Source: Burkholderia cepacia ATCC 25416 (lineage in GTDB: Bacteria > Pseudomonadota > Gammaproteobacteria > Burkholderiales > Burkholderiaceae). Taken from it: a DNA stretch of 64,000 nt. A program made the position numbers and the translations under genes. This document shows positions 1 through 8,361 of the stretch, in pieces; position 1 is the first letter of the stretch; each line of letters begins with the position of its first letter. The stretch covers positions 930,001-994,000 of the forward strand of contig NZ_CP012982.1 in assembly GCF_001411495.1 (NCBI RefSeq), read 5' to 3'. The notes under the pieces are model-generated. The model was not told where the DNA came from. It did not search any database and worked only from the letters and a program-made list of their open reading frames with translations.

Positions 1-209
1 AATCCGGCTTCCTCTCACCGCTCGACGTTTCTGGTACGAATCTTGAGTAATTCAATAAACGCACGAACGGATTCGACATGACGCTTTGCCTTGGCGCCAA
101 TTTAATTTCCCGGTGCAGGAGGCCTCTCTATAACGGCGTCGACATAAATGGATAGCGGTAGGTTTCTGATGACAAACGGCGACAAGGCTGCCGTATAGCA
201 CGTGGCAGG

Positions 210-362
210 TTACCCTAAGCCCGGCAAATCATCGCGACACAACACATTGTCAACCTCGTACACATCGAACTGTCCCAGCCTCTTGTGCTTCGTTGGATAG
301 AGCCAACCATAGGAACCGCCCATTACATAAAAATACGTTTCCGAGGTAGCGGGTGTACCCAA
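210..362 (-). pseudogene. Short coding remnant, unknown protein C-terminus
   Basis: On the minus strand a 50-codon frame runs from a TTG (preceded in frame by TAG) to a TAA. It reads like real protein, rich in Tyr, Gly and Trp (for example YFYVMGGSYGWLYP), and ends DDLPGLG. I do not recognise the family. It has no convincing start or ribosome site, and the sequence just upstream reads like protein in another frame (about codons for MTLKNIPIFHLNKLVGY), so a frameshifted small gene is possible. It lies next to a T6SS effector island and shares its low GC, so an old immunity-gene fragment is one option. Confidence 0.3.
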
Positions 363-779
363 CTAATTTATTCAGATGAAAGATTGGAATATTTTTTAAA
401 GTCATTTTCACCGACAGACTTTCGGCACTTCATTCAAACATAGGTTTAGAAATTTTTAAATTAATAAAATCATCGAAAATACAATAAAACGTCGCCCCCG
501 AAGCTTACTCAGCCCTCAACCCCAACCACCCATTTATTGGCATAACATTATAATGGTACATGCCAAACAAAAGTAGATTTTATCCGCCCCCTCCAACCTC
601 GATACGCCCCCTCCAACCTCGATACGCCCCCTCCAACTGAGTGAACGTATTTATTCATCAAATCCACCGTCTCATCAAATTCATCTTCATTAGCCAATAC
701 AACGACCTGAGCTTCTCATGAAACTCCGCCCTTCAAGAGATTGTGTACAAACCTGACGAAAACTTGGCGCGCAAACCAT
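363..779. other. AT-rich gap without a recognisable gene
   Basis: This stretch is far more AT-rich than the rest of the window. It contains a short 20-bp tandem repeat (listed separately) and no frame with convincing protein-like content. It is the downstream flank of the T6SS immunity genes. Confidence 0.5.
585..637. repeat. 20-bp tandem repeat, 2.7 copies
   Basis: The unit CGCCCCCTCCAACCTCGATA is present twice in full (585-604, 605-624) and a third time for its first 13 bases. The copies are identical. It lies in the AT-rich gap after the T6SS immunity genes. Function unknown; possibly replication slippage. Confidence 0.85.
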
Positions 780-1364
780 TTACCGAGTTAACCTACCCTT
801 CAGGATGGGCACCCGACGGCGAATCTTCGAGACGTTCCCAGCACGATCGGTATAAGTAATCACAAATCGGTGATCTTCGACCACAACCTCTTTAATGGAG
901 GCAAAAGCATCCATCCCTTGGGGTATATCCAACGCAATCTCCCCAACGACTCGAGATTGCTTTGAGAACATGGCGTACATAGGAAGAGGATTCCGTTTGC
1001 TGAGCAAAACAACGCCACGCTCCACGTCATAAGCTTCGACGAAGGGGAACGGACCACCCAGCCCTTTCCTCTCGCTATAGAAGTAGGTTGTCGAACACTG
1101 TGTTCCACAAGGAAGGTCAATAACAAAAACTCCGGAAGTCATCGATATATTCGTTGGCGCATTAGGGTAATCGATGATCTTCTTCTCGCCGGCTGAGCCG
1201 GATGCATAGATCCCGCAATTCGCACCGCTGCCGAATTCCTGGCATCGCACCTTGATCTGACTAGAACCATCAGGAAAGTTCGTTGATTCATCTAGTGCGA
1301 CAGCTAAGGCACCGCCTGCAATCAGAACAAGACAACTATATATGGCAAATCTGACAATCCTCAT
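780..1364 (-). CDS. Exported protein, candidate second T6SS immunity protein
   Basis: This 194-residue protein starts with a short basic end and a hydrophobic segment (about residues 5-22), ending in an Ala-rich stretch that fits a Sec signal peptide, so it should act in the periplasm. I chose the ATG at 1364 because GGAAGG sits 8 bases upstream; an in-frame start at 1397 lacks this. A central CG-x-x-C motif (PCGTQC) followed by aromatic residues resembles SCGAEC in the next gene upstream, which suggests the two are diverged paralogues. It is last in the order hcp, vgrG fragment, effector, immunity 1, immunity 2. GC content is clearly below the chromosomal average. A periplasmic location fits neutralising a peptidoglycan-cutting effector, but that role is inferred from position only. 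Confidence 0.7.
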   Translation of the reverse strand: MRIVRFAIYSCLVLIAGGALAVALDESTNFPDGSSQIKVRCQEFGSGANCGIYASGSAGEKKIIDYPNAPTNISMTSGVFVIDLPCGTQCSTTYFYSERKGLGGPFPFVEAYDVERGVVLLSKRNPLPMYAMFSKQSRVVGEIALDIPQGMDAFASIKEVVVEDHRFVITYTDRAGNVSKIRRRVPILKGRLTR

Positions 1365-1414
1365 CACGAACACCTTCCAGACTATTCTCTCATTCAATCG
1401 GCAGTATTAACGGG

Positions 1415-1978
1415 TCAATTCATGGCTGCGCAACCATTCATCATCGACGTTATTGCCCGAATCTTCGATCCATCTTTACTCAAAACAAAATACCTTTCTT
1501 TACAAGTTTCTCGACCACCATCTTTAGATTCAGCATGATATCGAACTTTAATCAGAAAGCTGTCTGGACGAGTATGCAGATCAATTACAATGGTCCGCCC
1601 CTGCGCATCCTTCATGGGCTCAATGCCATTGTTAGAAAACTCTGCAAGCACCATTGATTCCTGCCCACTCAAGAGATCTGAAAGCGTAAAATATCGACAC
1701 TCCGCACCACAGCTATGCCTAGCAATATAAAATCGACCACCAGCATTCACATCGGGCTGACCTATGAGTTTCCCATAATTATCTCGCCACAATCCCCCAT
1801 CATTCCTAGCAAAGGACGGAATCTGTATCGGGCCGCGATACACATCAGCTCGATAATTCGAGAATTTTGGAATTACACCTCGAGCATGTGAATTCAAAAT
1901 ACAGAAATTCTGAACTCCAATAAATAAGATGGATAAGACAGCCCATAAAATATACCTTCTATCAATCAATAAGATCAT
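1415..1978 (-). CDS. Exported protein, candidate T6SS immunity protein
   Basis: The product has 187 residues with an N-terminal hydrophobic segment (about residues 8-30, ending NSHA), which fits a signal peptide or signal anchor. Its ATG overlaps the end of the lysozyme-type effector gene by 17 bases, the usual sign of translational coupling in toxin-immunity pairs. A motif SCGAEC near residue 90, plus a later Cys pair (ETCK and NGCAA), suggests disulfide bonds, in keeping with the periplasm. The Cys motif is shared with the next gene downstream. Low GC and atypical codon use match the toxin end of the neighbouring effector. No family name is recognised, and the immunity role rests on gene order, overlap and predicted location. 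Confidence 0.7.
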   Translation of the reverse strand: MILLIDRRYILWAVLSILFIGVQNFCILNSHARGVIPKFSNYRADVYRGPIQIPSFARNDGGLWRDNYGKLIGQPDVNAGGRFYIARHSCGAECRYFTLSDLLSGQESMVLAEFSNNGIEPMKDAQGRTIVIDLHTRPDSFLIKVRYHAESKDGGRETCKERYFVLSKDGSKIRAITSMMNGCAAMN

Positions 1979-4064
1979 CTAGTGCACCTCGACTCACCGC
2001 CAGATCAGATTTTCCAGCAAGCTCTTCACGAACGAGCGTGGTGAATTTTGCATTCAAATCCTCCCAACTTACTCCTCCTTGATCATACGGAGCTCCTGGA
2101 AAACTCGCCCATTCCAGTTTGCAATTTGCTTGGAAAACAGCCTTCGAAAGCTCTCCGCTCTTTATGAAATCAAGAGCTTTTCTCTTCATTTTAAGAATGA
2201 CAACGCAATATCTATCTTGCGAGACAGGCGAGAAATCGCTCACATAAAATCGTTCTCGCCACCTTATCGACGGGGAGTCATCCCATGTGTAACCCATTAC
2301 CTGGTAAGCGCCGGCAGCAGTAGAACTGTACCCTGAATCTTTAATTAATATTCTCGGATGATCGGAAAATGTTCTACCAAAATCCTTTATGAACGATTTA
2401 CCACCAAAGAGCCTCTCATACCCTGCCACGCCCTCTGTGCCCTCACTGAATCTTACTGTTCGAAGAAATGCCCTAACGCGCGCCTCCTCAATTGAAATAC
2501 TGCCGTCAAGAAAATTAATCAATAGTCCTACGGGGTGAATGTGAAACACGAACGAATCAACCGGGAAGTCCTTAACTTTCCCAACGACCGCATCCCACCA
2601 CACTAATTGCGTGACGCGCGCTTTCTCCGACTCCCAGACCATCTTCGACGACGGTGGTATCAACGCATCGTAGGCATCCCACGCCTTCTTGTCTGCCTTC
2701 CATTCACTCGGATAGCGCAGGATGACGCGAGACAGTTGGTAGATGGTGTCACGATCGCGCTGCGCCGCCTTCACTTCGGCCAAGGTGAGCTGACCGTCGT
2801 GATTGGCATCGAGCAGCGCTCGCACTTCGCGCAGCGGCACGTCGAGGTCGGCGTCCTTCAATCCCAATCGCCCGCGCTGAAACTCCTCCATCTGCTTGAA
2901 GTCGGCAAAATAGCTGCCGTAGGCGGCCGTGGTTGGCTTGGACTCAATCAGTTTGAAGTCCACCCACTCATACGGCGAGTGCAGGGAAACACCAGCATGG
3001 CCCGCTTCGCCTACCCAGCCGATGGCGGTGGTGCCAACGGTTTTCAGTCGCACCTGCCACCATGCGTTACCAGCTTCATCCAGGGCAAACACCTTGGGCA
3101 GCTCCGTGGGGATTTGTTTGTCCGGTCTCGATTGCTGCAACATGAGCCGTGACACGTGCTGCGGCTGCGCACCGTTTTTGGGGCCGTTGGCTGCGAACGT
3201 CAGTGGAAAACTTACCCACCCTTGTGCCAAGTCCGCTGTCAACAACTTGCCTCCTTGGACACTGACCAGCGCAGTGTATGCGTCTTTGGTGATCCAGACC
3301 GGTGTTTGGCTGGCAGCCCCGACGAAAACCCCGCGGAAGCGCGTGGCTCCAGGTTGACCGACCGTCCCCTGCCGAGGCACGCGGACGATATCCGCTGCCG
3401 TGTACACGGCCCCATCGTTGAGACGGAACAGATTGGCCTCCTTGGCACCCGTCGGCAATTTGGCTTTGCGGTCGATCCACTGCATAACCGCCGTTGGCTT
3501 GACTTTGACGTACAGGGCATCGTCAGGCGGCGCACCGTCCAAGGCGACAATGGTATCTACCGGCAGCAAACCGGCCTGCGGCGGCGCGAGTACCGGGTTA
3601 TGCAATTGGGCATCTGGCGCCACCCGCAGCAGAGTTTTCTGCTGAGGCGTGGCCCTTGCCGCAGCAGCACGACTCTTTTCCAGAAAGGCTCGCAGTTCCG
3701 GGCCGACGATGATCTCGTGATGCATCAGCCTGCGGCTCTGCCCCGGATCCTGTACTCGCCGATACTCACCCATGTGGCCCAACAGTTCGCCAGCTTTGAC
3801 CGCCGGCGGGCTCGCTGGCGTAACCACGACATCAAAGTCCTCCGGCGCCTGGCCTCGTGCTTCCAGCCAGCTCATCGAGACCCATCCGCTATGCGCGGCG
3901 GCAGGCACCTCCGTCTGCGCGGTCGATGGCGGCACGATCGCTTTCTCGATCACGCGCTTAATCTTGACCCACTGTTTGTCGCGCTGGAGCACCGTAAAGC
4001 GAGCACCGTGTGGCAGGTAGCCAAGGACGGGCGAGTCTTTGGCAAACGAAGGCTTTGCACGCAC
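1962..4064 (-). CDS. T6SS effector with EF-hand and lysozyme-like C-terminus, start lost
   Basis: About 700 residues are readable from a GTG at 4064. The region before that GTG stays open and protein-like for some 40 more codons, up to a TGA near 4190, without an ATG, so the natural start seems to have been removed. The N-terminus resembles bacterial SH3-type segments (residues about 5-70). An EF-hand-like loop DANHDGQLTLAEV lies near residue 418. Residues about 530-690 resemble phage-type lysozyme (GH104-like) sequences, with SEGT, GYERLFGG, FSDHPR and SSTAAGAYQVMGYTWDD, so peptidoglycan is the likely target in the periplasm of a rival cell. GC drops sharply near 2600, close to the start of the lysozyme domain, as if the toxin tip and its immunity genes were acquired together. 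Upstream lies a truncated vgrG in another frame. Whether the protein is still made is uncertain. Confidence 0.6.
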   Translation of the reverse strand: MRAKPSFAKDSPVLGYLPHGARFTVLQRDKQWVKIKRVIEKAIVPPSTAQTEVPAAAHSGWVSMSWLEARGQAPEDFDVVVTPASPPAVKAGELLGHMGEYRRVQDPGQSRRLMHHEIIVGPELRAFLEKSRAAAARATPQQKTLLRVAPDAQLHNPVLAPPQAGLLPVDTIVALDGAPPDDALYVKVKPTAVMQWIDRKAKLPTGAKEANLFRLNDGAVYTAADIVRVPRQGTVGQPGATRFRGVFVGAASQTPVWITKDAYTALVSVQGGKLLTADLAQGWVSFPLTFAANGPKNGAQPQHVSRLMLQQSRPDKQIPTELPKVFALDEAGNAWWQVRLKTVGTTAIGWVGEAGHAGVSLHSPYEWVDFKLIESKPTTAAYGSYFADFKQMEEFQRGRLGLKDADLDVPLREVRALLDANHDGQLTLAEVKAAQRDRDTIYQLSRVILRYPSEWKADKKAWDAYDALIPPSSKMVWESEKARVTQLVWWDAVVGKVKDFPVDSFVFHIHPVGLLINFLDGSISIEEARVRAFLRTVRFSEGTEGVAGYERLFGGKSFIKDFGRTFSDHPRILIKDSGYSSTAAGAYQVMGYTWDDSPSIRWRERFYVSDFSPVSQDRYCVVILKMKRKALDFIKSGELSKAVFQANCKLEWASFPGAPYDQGGVSWEDLNAKFTTLVREELAGKSDLAVSRGALDDLID

Positions 4065-4785
4065 GCTCAGTCCGATGACCGGCTGATCCGTGGCCCCTTT
4101 CGGTACAGTTTGTTTCTCTTTGGCGGTTTCCTTGACGCGACAGATCTTGGCCGGCCAGTACGCGGGACGCTTGGTCGCCGCCGGGCGTCGGGTTGTAGAT
4201 CACCGGCTCGCCCTGCTGACGGCCGAAGATAAACAGCCGATCGCAGTGGATCAACCGATGCCCATCGGCCTTGTGCTGGAAAGCGTAGAAGAAGCCTTCC
4301 TCGCGCAAGATACGTTCGATGAAATCGTAGTCGGTGTCGCCTGCCTGCACGCAATACTCGCGCGCCAGATGCTCGTTGGTGACACGCTGCTCGTAGTCCA
4401 GCGTTTGACGGTGTGCCTTGAGCACGGCCGTGGCGATCTCGGGCACGCTCAAAGTCTGGAAGATGCGCCAGTCGGAGGACAGCTTCAGACGCGCCAAACG
4501 CGGCTCGACCACCGCGGAATAGCGAGTGCGTCGAAATCCCGTATCACGCTGAACGAACGACGAGATGGCACCATGCACGTAACGCACCGGCTGCCCGCCC
4601 TGCCAAATCGTGAGCAGGCCGTTACGATCGAGCACCTCGCCAAAGTCGATGGCGGGATTCGCGCTGGCCAATTCAACCTGCAAGAGAAAGGTCTCGGACA
4701 GGCCCTCGTGCAGAGTGAACTCGACGACCTCGAATGATTCGTCGCCGATAGTGAAAGTAAAGTTCAAGTCGGTTCGATCAACCAT
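3958..4785 (-). pseudogene. vgrG: VgrG (T6SS spike) N-terminal fragment
   Basis: The first ~207 residues match the gp27-like N-terminal part of VgrG/TssI, including the stretches FTLHEGLSETFLLQVELAS, DTDYDFIERILREEGFFYAF and VIYNPTPGG. After that the frame no longer reads as VgrG: the tail (RQGNRQRETNC onward) is an out-of-frame reading of the effector gene. A full VgrG has 600 or more residues with a gp5-like needle and DUF2345, none of which is present. The simplest explanation is one deletion joining vgrG near codon 207 to the 5' part of the effector gene, around 4165-4195. The spike cannot assemble from this fragment. hcp lies just upstream. Confidence 0.85.
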
Positions 4786-4796
4786 GAGCGCCCCTT

Positions 4797-4818
4797 GCCG
4801 GCCCGTTATCGGGCCGGC
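4797..4818. other. Perfect hairpin between hcp and vgrG
   Basis: GCCGGCCCG-TTAT-CGGGCCGGC is a perfect 9-bp stem with a 4-base loop in the hcp-vgrG gap. There is no T-run on either side, so it is more likely an mRNA-stabilising or attenuating hairpin that favours hcp expression than a true terminator. Confidence 0.6.
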
Positions 4819-4876
4819 GATCTACATGCTGAGTTGAGCGACCGGCTCAAGCGCCGGTCACACGGGTGACCCGACC

Positions 4877-5395
4877 TCAGGCTTCCTGGGGCTTGCGCCA
4901 GTCGTCCGACGCTTCGGTGCCGGCGATGGCGTGCGTCCAGGTGATCTTGCGGTAGGCCATGGCGACCTTCACCAGCTGGGTGTACTCAGCCTTGGTTGCA
5001 TCCTGCGCATGCGGCAGCACGGTGTTGATGTTGACGATGGTGGCATCTTCGAGCTTGGTGGTGAAGAAGTGCTCCTGCTTGCCCTCGGTCGACGTGCGAT
5101 ACCACTTCACTTCCACTTCAGGGAGCATTTCACCGGAGGCCAAGGCTTGGTACAGCAGCGGCGTGGCCTTGTTGAGCGGCGAGGTGAAGATGAACGGCTT
5201 GTGCACACGCTGGCCCGACGGCTGGCCGCTCTGCGGGTCGGTCGGCGTGGCGATCAGGTGTTCGACTTCCTGGACCAGGATCTGGTCCTCGTGACCTTCC
5301 TGATAGACGTTGCCGACGGAGTCGGCCGTGAAGGCGCCTTGCGTGATGTTGCCCTGGGTCTTGCCCTGGATGCTGATATAAGCGGGAGTCGGCAT
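4877..5395 (-). CDS. hcp: Hcp, T6SS inner-tube protein
   Basis: The 172-residue product matches the Hcp (TssD) family in length and content: MPTPAYISIQGKTQGNI at the start, EVEHLIATPTDPQSGQP, HKPFIFTSPLNKATPLLYQA, and a typical end with YRKITWTH. Hcp hexamers stack into the tube that the T6SS sheath pushes out, and they can carry effectors. The ATG at 5395 is preferred over one at 5425 because AAGGA lies 8 bases before it. It leads a unit with the vgrG remnant, effector and immunity genes. No sheath or baseplate genes are in the window, so this is a satellite island served by a main T6SS cluster elsewhere. Confidence 0.93.
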   Translation of the reverse strand: MPTPAYISIQGKTQGNITQGAFTADSVGNVYQEGHEDQILVQEVEHLIATPTDPQSGQPSGQRVHKPFIFTSPLNKATPLLYQALASGEMLPEVEVKWYRTSTEGKQEHFFTTKLEDATIVNINTVLPHAQDATKAEYTQLVKVAMAYRKITWTHAIAGTEASDDWRKPQEA

Positions 5396-5602
5396 GGATG
5401 CAGTCCTTGTTGTTGGAATCGACACGGCCGTCTGACCGTGTTGCCATCGGGAGATGACTGCCTACGTAACGCAATGCCCGTGCCAATTTTCTCAAATCGG
5501 CATTTAATCCTTTGATATCAGCGCATTAGTGGGGATGCGCATCGCTCCGCACAGACGACGGGGAACGTGAAGCCACGAAAACTGATTTTTTCGAGTGGAA
5601 AT

Positions 5603-5694
5603 CGGGCCATTCGTGGCCCGCTCAACACCAATCGATTGAAAATAAAAGGGATTTACCGGGCCATTTTTGGCCCGACCGAGCCAAAAATGGCCCG
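5603..5694. repeat. Three 18-bp palindromes, CGGGCCA-N4-TGGCCCG
   Basis: The motif occurs at 5603-5620 (spacer TTCG), 5657-5674 (spacer TTTT) and 5677-5694 (spacer AAAA, one mismatch in the left arm). The second and third also pair with each other as a larger inverted repeat with perfect 15-base arms (5657-5671 and 5680-5694). They sit between hcp and a broken gene, just ahead of an orphan terminator. They could be operators, REP-like elements or a former recombination site. Confidence 0.75.
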
Positions 5695-5737
5695 ATCGCC
5701 AAAGCGAACGTCAATCCATACATCGCTGAAGATATGG

Positions 5738-5773
5738 AAGCCCCGAAGGCCACCCTGCATTCGGGGCTTTTTG
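5738..5773 (+). terminator. Rho-independent terminator with no gene upstream
   Basis: AAGCCCCGAA (5738-5747) pairs with TTCGGGGCTT (5760-5769) and is followed by a T-run, which works on the plus strand. No plus-strand gene precedes it, because everything from 1 to 5.4 kb is on the minus strand. It probably ended a gene that was removed when the T6SS island arrived. Nothing else recognisable lies between hcp and 5847 except the palindromes. Confidence 0.75.
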
Positions 5774-5847
5774 CGGCGGTTCGCGAGCGTACGGGCCACT
5801 TGCAAGCATGCGGCCACGCTCTTCGCTTCAGCCGGGTTTCACCCGCC

Positions 5848-6788
5848 TCAGTGCGACCGCCCCGTCTCCGTACCCGGCGCGAACGCGATACCCCGCAACA
5901 CTTCCGCAAACTTCGCAGTCCGCAGCACGGCAAACTGCTCGTGCGCCGCCGTCGTCGCGCTCGTACTCTTCAACACGTCACGCACGGCAACCAGCCGGTT
6001 CGGATCGGCACCGACATCGTCGTTGCCGCTGACCGTCGACGTAATCGCCCAGATAGTCACCGTGCCGTCGCGTTCGACGCGGCCCATCAGGTTGCGCAGG
6101 CCCGCCGTCGTCTGCGCGGCCGTTATTGCCGCTGTACGCATTCGTCTCGGTGAAGCGGAAGTGCCCGTGGCAATCGACGCGCGCGATCGCGCGATAGAAG
6201 TTCTGCTCGTCCGGGTCCGTCGTATCGACCGCGAGCGGCGTGTTCGAGTTCGACACGTCGATCGCGTTGACCGGCGCGACGTAACCCATGAACGTCAGAT
6301 AGCTGCCGTCGAGAGACAGGTGCAGCCCGAGTTCCGACTTCGAGCTGAAGCTCGTCACCATCTGGTCGTGCGCGAAACCTTTCTGCAGGCTGTTCGGCAC
6401 TTCGAGCGTGCCGACGACGACGCCGGCCGGCGTGATCTGGTCGAGGAAGATGCGGAACGTGATGCCGAAGCTGCCGTCGTAGCGGCCGTTGTTCCACACG
6501 TACGGGTAGGTGCCGTCGTCCGGCGCGCCGGCAGCCGTGCCGCAGCCGCCGGTGGTCTTCGCGCAGTTCGGCGGCAGGATCGCACCGGCCTGGGGATTGC
6601 CCGACACGTTGTCGTACACGCCAGCCCGGCACGAAACCCGGCGCAAAACGGCTGTCGCCGTCGTTGTCGCGCGGGGCAGCCTGCGCGCCGATGCTCGCGG
6701 CAATCAGCGTCAGTGCGGGAACGGAAACGGAAACGGTACGATCGCGCAGCGCGCGGCGGCGCTTCGCGAGCAAGGCGACATTCGACAT
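5848..6788 (-). pseudogene. Exported protein of unknown function, two frameshifts
   Basis: Three overlapping minus-strand frames together make one protein of about 310 residues. The first frame gives a signal peptide and the start of the mature protein (to GDSRFAPGFVPG, near 6625). The second carries the middle (from YDNVSGNPQAG to FTETNAYSGNNG). The third carries the end (AQTTAGLRNLMGRVERDG to FAPGTETGRSH). The second break, at 6112-6122, lies in a GC-repeat run and looks like a 2-base slippage loss (GCGCGC to GCGC). The first is at about 6618-6626. The ATG at 6788 has GGAG about 9 bases upstream. I do not recognise the family. It may be a true pseudogene or reflect base-calling errors in GC runs. 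Confidence 0.75.
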
Positions 6789-6982
6789 GGACAAGGCTCC
6801 GAACGACATCGAGTGAGGACCTTGTTGGTGGACGGACTGGCGACGTGAAGCCCCGCCACCCTAGCCATGCTTGACGAAGAATTTGCACGCGTTACCGCGA
6901 AAACCCGCGTCCCAACACGGGCTTCCGGGCGCGGCTCGCCGTTACTTATCTGCAATGCGAAATAAATGATTCAGACAGCCAT

Positions 6983-7309
6983 TCACGCGGATTGCCCTGC
7001 ATGCGGCTGCGTCAGCTTGCCGTCGCCGTACTCGCGCAGCACCTTCGAAATCACGACGCGATAGCCGTCCAGCCAGCGCGCCTGCTTCGCCTTTGCCTCG
7101 CGATGCGCCGGATGCTGCATCAACTGCTGCAGCGCCGCCTCCGACTCCCAGTAATAGACGTTCTGGATCAGCCCCGATTCGGCGTTTTCCCACGTCTCCT
7201 CGCCGAGATAGCCGGGCGTCGCGCGCGCCATGTCGGCGATCTGCCGGTCGAGCCGATGAAATTCGTCGTCGTATTGTCCGGCGCGAAAAATGAAGGTCGA
7301 CGCGTACAT
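6983..7309 (-). CDS. ABM-domain protein (antibiotic biosynthesis monooxygenase-like)
   Basis: This is a 108-residue cytoplasmic protein of the size of single ABM ferredoxin-like domains. It has the family pattern of an early strand (YASTFIFRAGQ), a helix ending in PGYLGEE, and a strand with NVYYWESEAAL followed by WLDGYRVVISKVLREYG. The ATG at 7309 has GGAG 5 bases upstream; a longer reading from 7417 has no support. Such proteins include heme-degrading and quinol monooxygenases, but many are uncharacterised, so no substrate is proposed. It follows the sulfatase operon with a 65-bp gap and may be its last gene. Confidence 0.75.
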   Translation of the reverse strand: MYASTFIFRAGQYDDEFHRLDRQIADMARATPGYLGEETWENAESGLIQNVYYWESEAALQQLMQHPAHREAKAKQARWLDGYRVVISKVLREYGDGKLTQPHAGQSA

Positions 7310-7374
7310 GCCTGCTCCATCGAATGCGATTGAAAGAGCGGCGATTGTAAGGCACGCGCGGCGTGCCGCGATCG

Positions 7375-8361
7375 TCACGCGGCTAGCGGATCGGCACCGG
7401 CCCGGCCGGCAAGCCATGCGTCGATGCGCGGCGCGTCTTCACGCATGCCGGCCGCGGGCGCCGGCATCGCGGCCAGCGCGTGCCGTGCACGTTCGAGCGC
7501 CTCCCCGAAGCCGCGCAATTCACGCGTCGCCGGGCGGTCGCCGGCATGGCGGCGTGCGAGTGCCGCTTCGATGTTCGCGGCGATCAATGCACGCTGAGCG
7601 TCGATGAAGTCGATGCACAGCGTGCGGCAATGCGCGGATACCGACGCAACGGCGAGCAGGACGGGCACGATCGACACGGTCAGGTACCCGCCGGGCGCGA
7701 GCCGCGACAGCGCACGATGTCCCTCCTGCCCGCCGCCGGTCAACGATGCGAACACCGCATCGCGCCACACCGCGCGCTCGAACACGAGCGCATCGCGATG
7801 CGCATCGAGCGCCGCACGGTCTGCGACCTGTCCGGCCGTCACCAGTGGAATCGGGAAAGAGGATTCGACGGGAGACTGCGCGCCCGCGGTGTCGACAATG
7901 CAGTTCGCGCCAAGCCATCCCGCATCGTCGCGCCGCGCGGCCAGCACTCGGGACTGCAACCGGTCGGGCAGCATCGGATCGAGCGGCACCGCGCCGCAGA
8001 TCGACGGCTTGTCCGCATGCACGCTGCAGCGGCCGTCGTCGGCCAGTGCCGCGCAACGGCCGAGCGACGGATAGTCGTAGCCCTGCAGCGTCAGCACGAT
8101 CCATTCGCTCCCCGCGATGCCGGTGCGATGAAACAGCTGCCCGGCCAGCGCATCGGAAGCCGCGACATCGTCGGCATCGAGCGCGTATTCACGGCCGCCC
8201 GCGCGCCAGCGCTCGCCGATCCGCCGCTTCGGCACGCGACGGATCGTCAGCGCACCGACGAAGCGATGACGATGCCGGAACAGTTCGCGCAACGACAGCG
8301 TCGGCGCACTGTTGCAGCAGCGTCCGCATGCGTTGCACGCGAGCAGGTAGGTGTCTACCAC
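7375..8361 (-). CDS. YkgJ-type cysteine cluster protein
   Basis: The protein has about 328 residues from a GTG at 8361, which overlaps the stop of the upstream gene (GTGGTAG), so the two are probably translationally coupled. Near the N-terminus is the spaced cysteine set CNACGRCC, and further on are GRCAALADDGRCSVHADKP and ICGAVP, the pattern of the UPF0153/YkgJ family that binds zinc or an iron-sulfur cluster. The C-terminal half is Ala/Arg-rich and unrecognised. The family has no settled reaction, though members often sit near enzymes needing maturation. Here it is in one operon with a sulfatase and its activating enzyme. A longer start at 8448 would run deep into the neighbour and is not favoured. 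Confidence 0.75.
   Translation of the reverse strand: MVDTYLLACNACGRCCNSAPTLSLRELFRHRHRFVGALTIRRVPKRRIGERWRAGGREYALDADDVAASDALAGQLFHRTGIAGSEWIVLTLQGYDYPSLGRCAALADDGRCSVHADKPSICGAVPLDPMLPDRLQSRVLAARRDDAGWLGANCIVDTAGAQSPVESSFPIPLVTAGQVADRAALDAHRDALVFERAVWRDAVFASLTGGGQEGHRALSRLAPGGYLTVSIVPVLLAVASVSAHCRTLCIDFIDAQRALIAANIEAALARRHAGDRPATRELRGFGEALERARHALAAMPAPAAGMREDAPRIDAWLAGRAGADPLAA

Noticed and set aside
15..101. Minus-strand stretch resembling the C-terminus of a LysR regulator (VESVRAFIELLKIRTRN)
   Set aside because: Only about 28 codons long and bounded by an in-frame stop at 102-104. The resemblance to the VRAFIDFL-type end of LysR proteins is suggestive but too short to support a feature at the window edge.
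585..637. CRISPR array
   Set aside because: The three copies are direct, adjacent and without spacers, so it is a simple tandem repeat.
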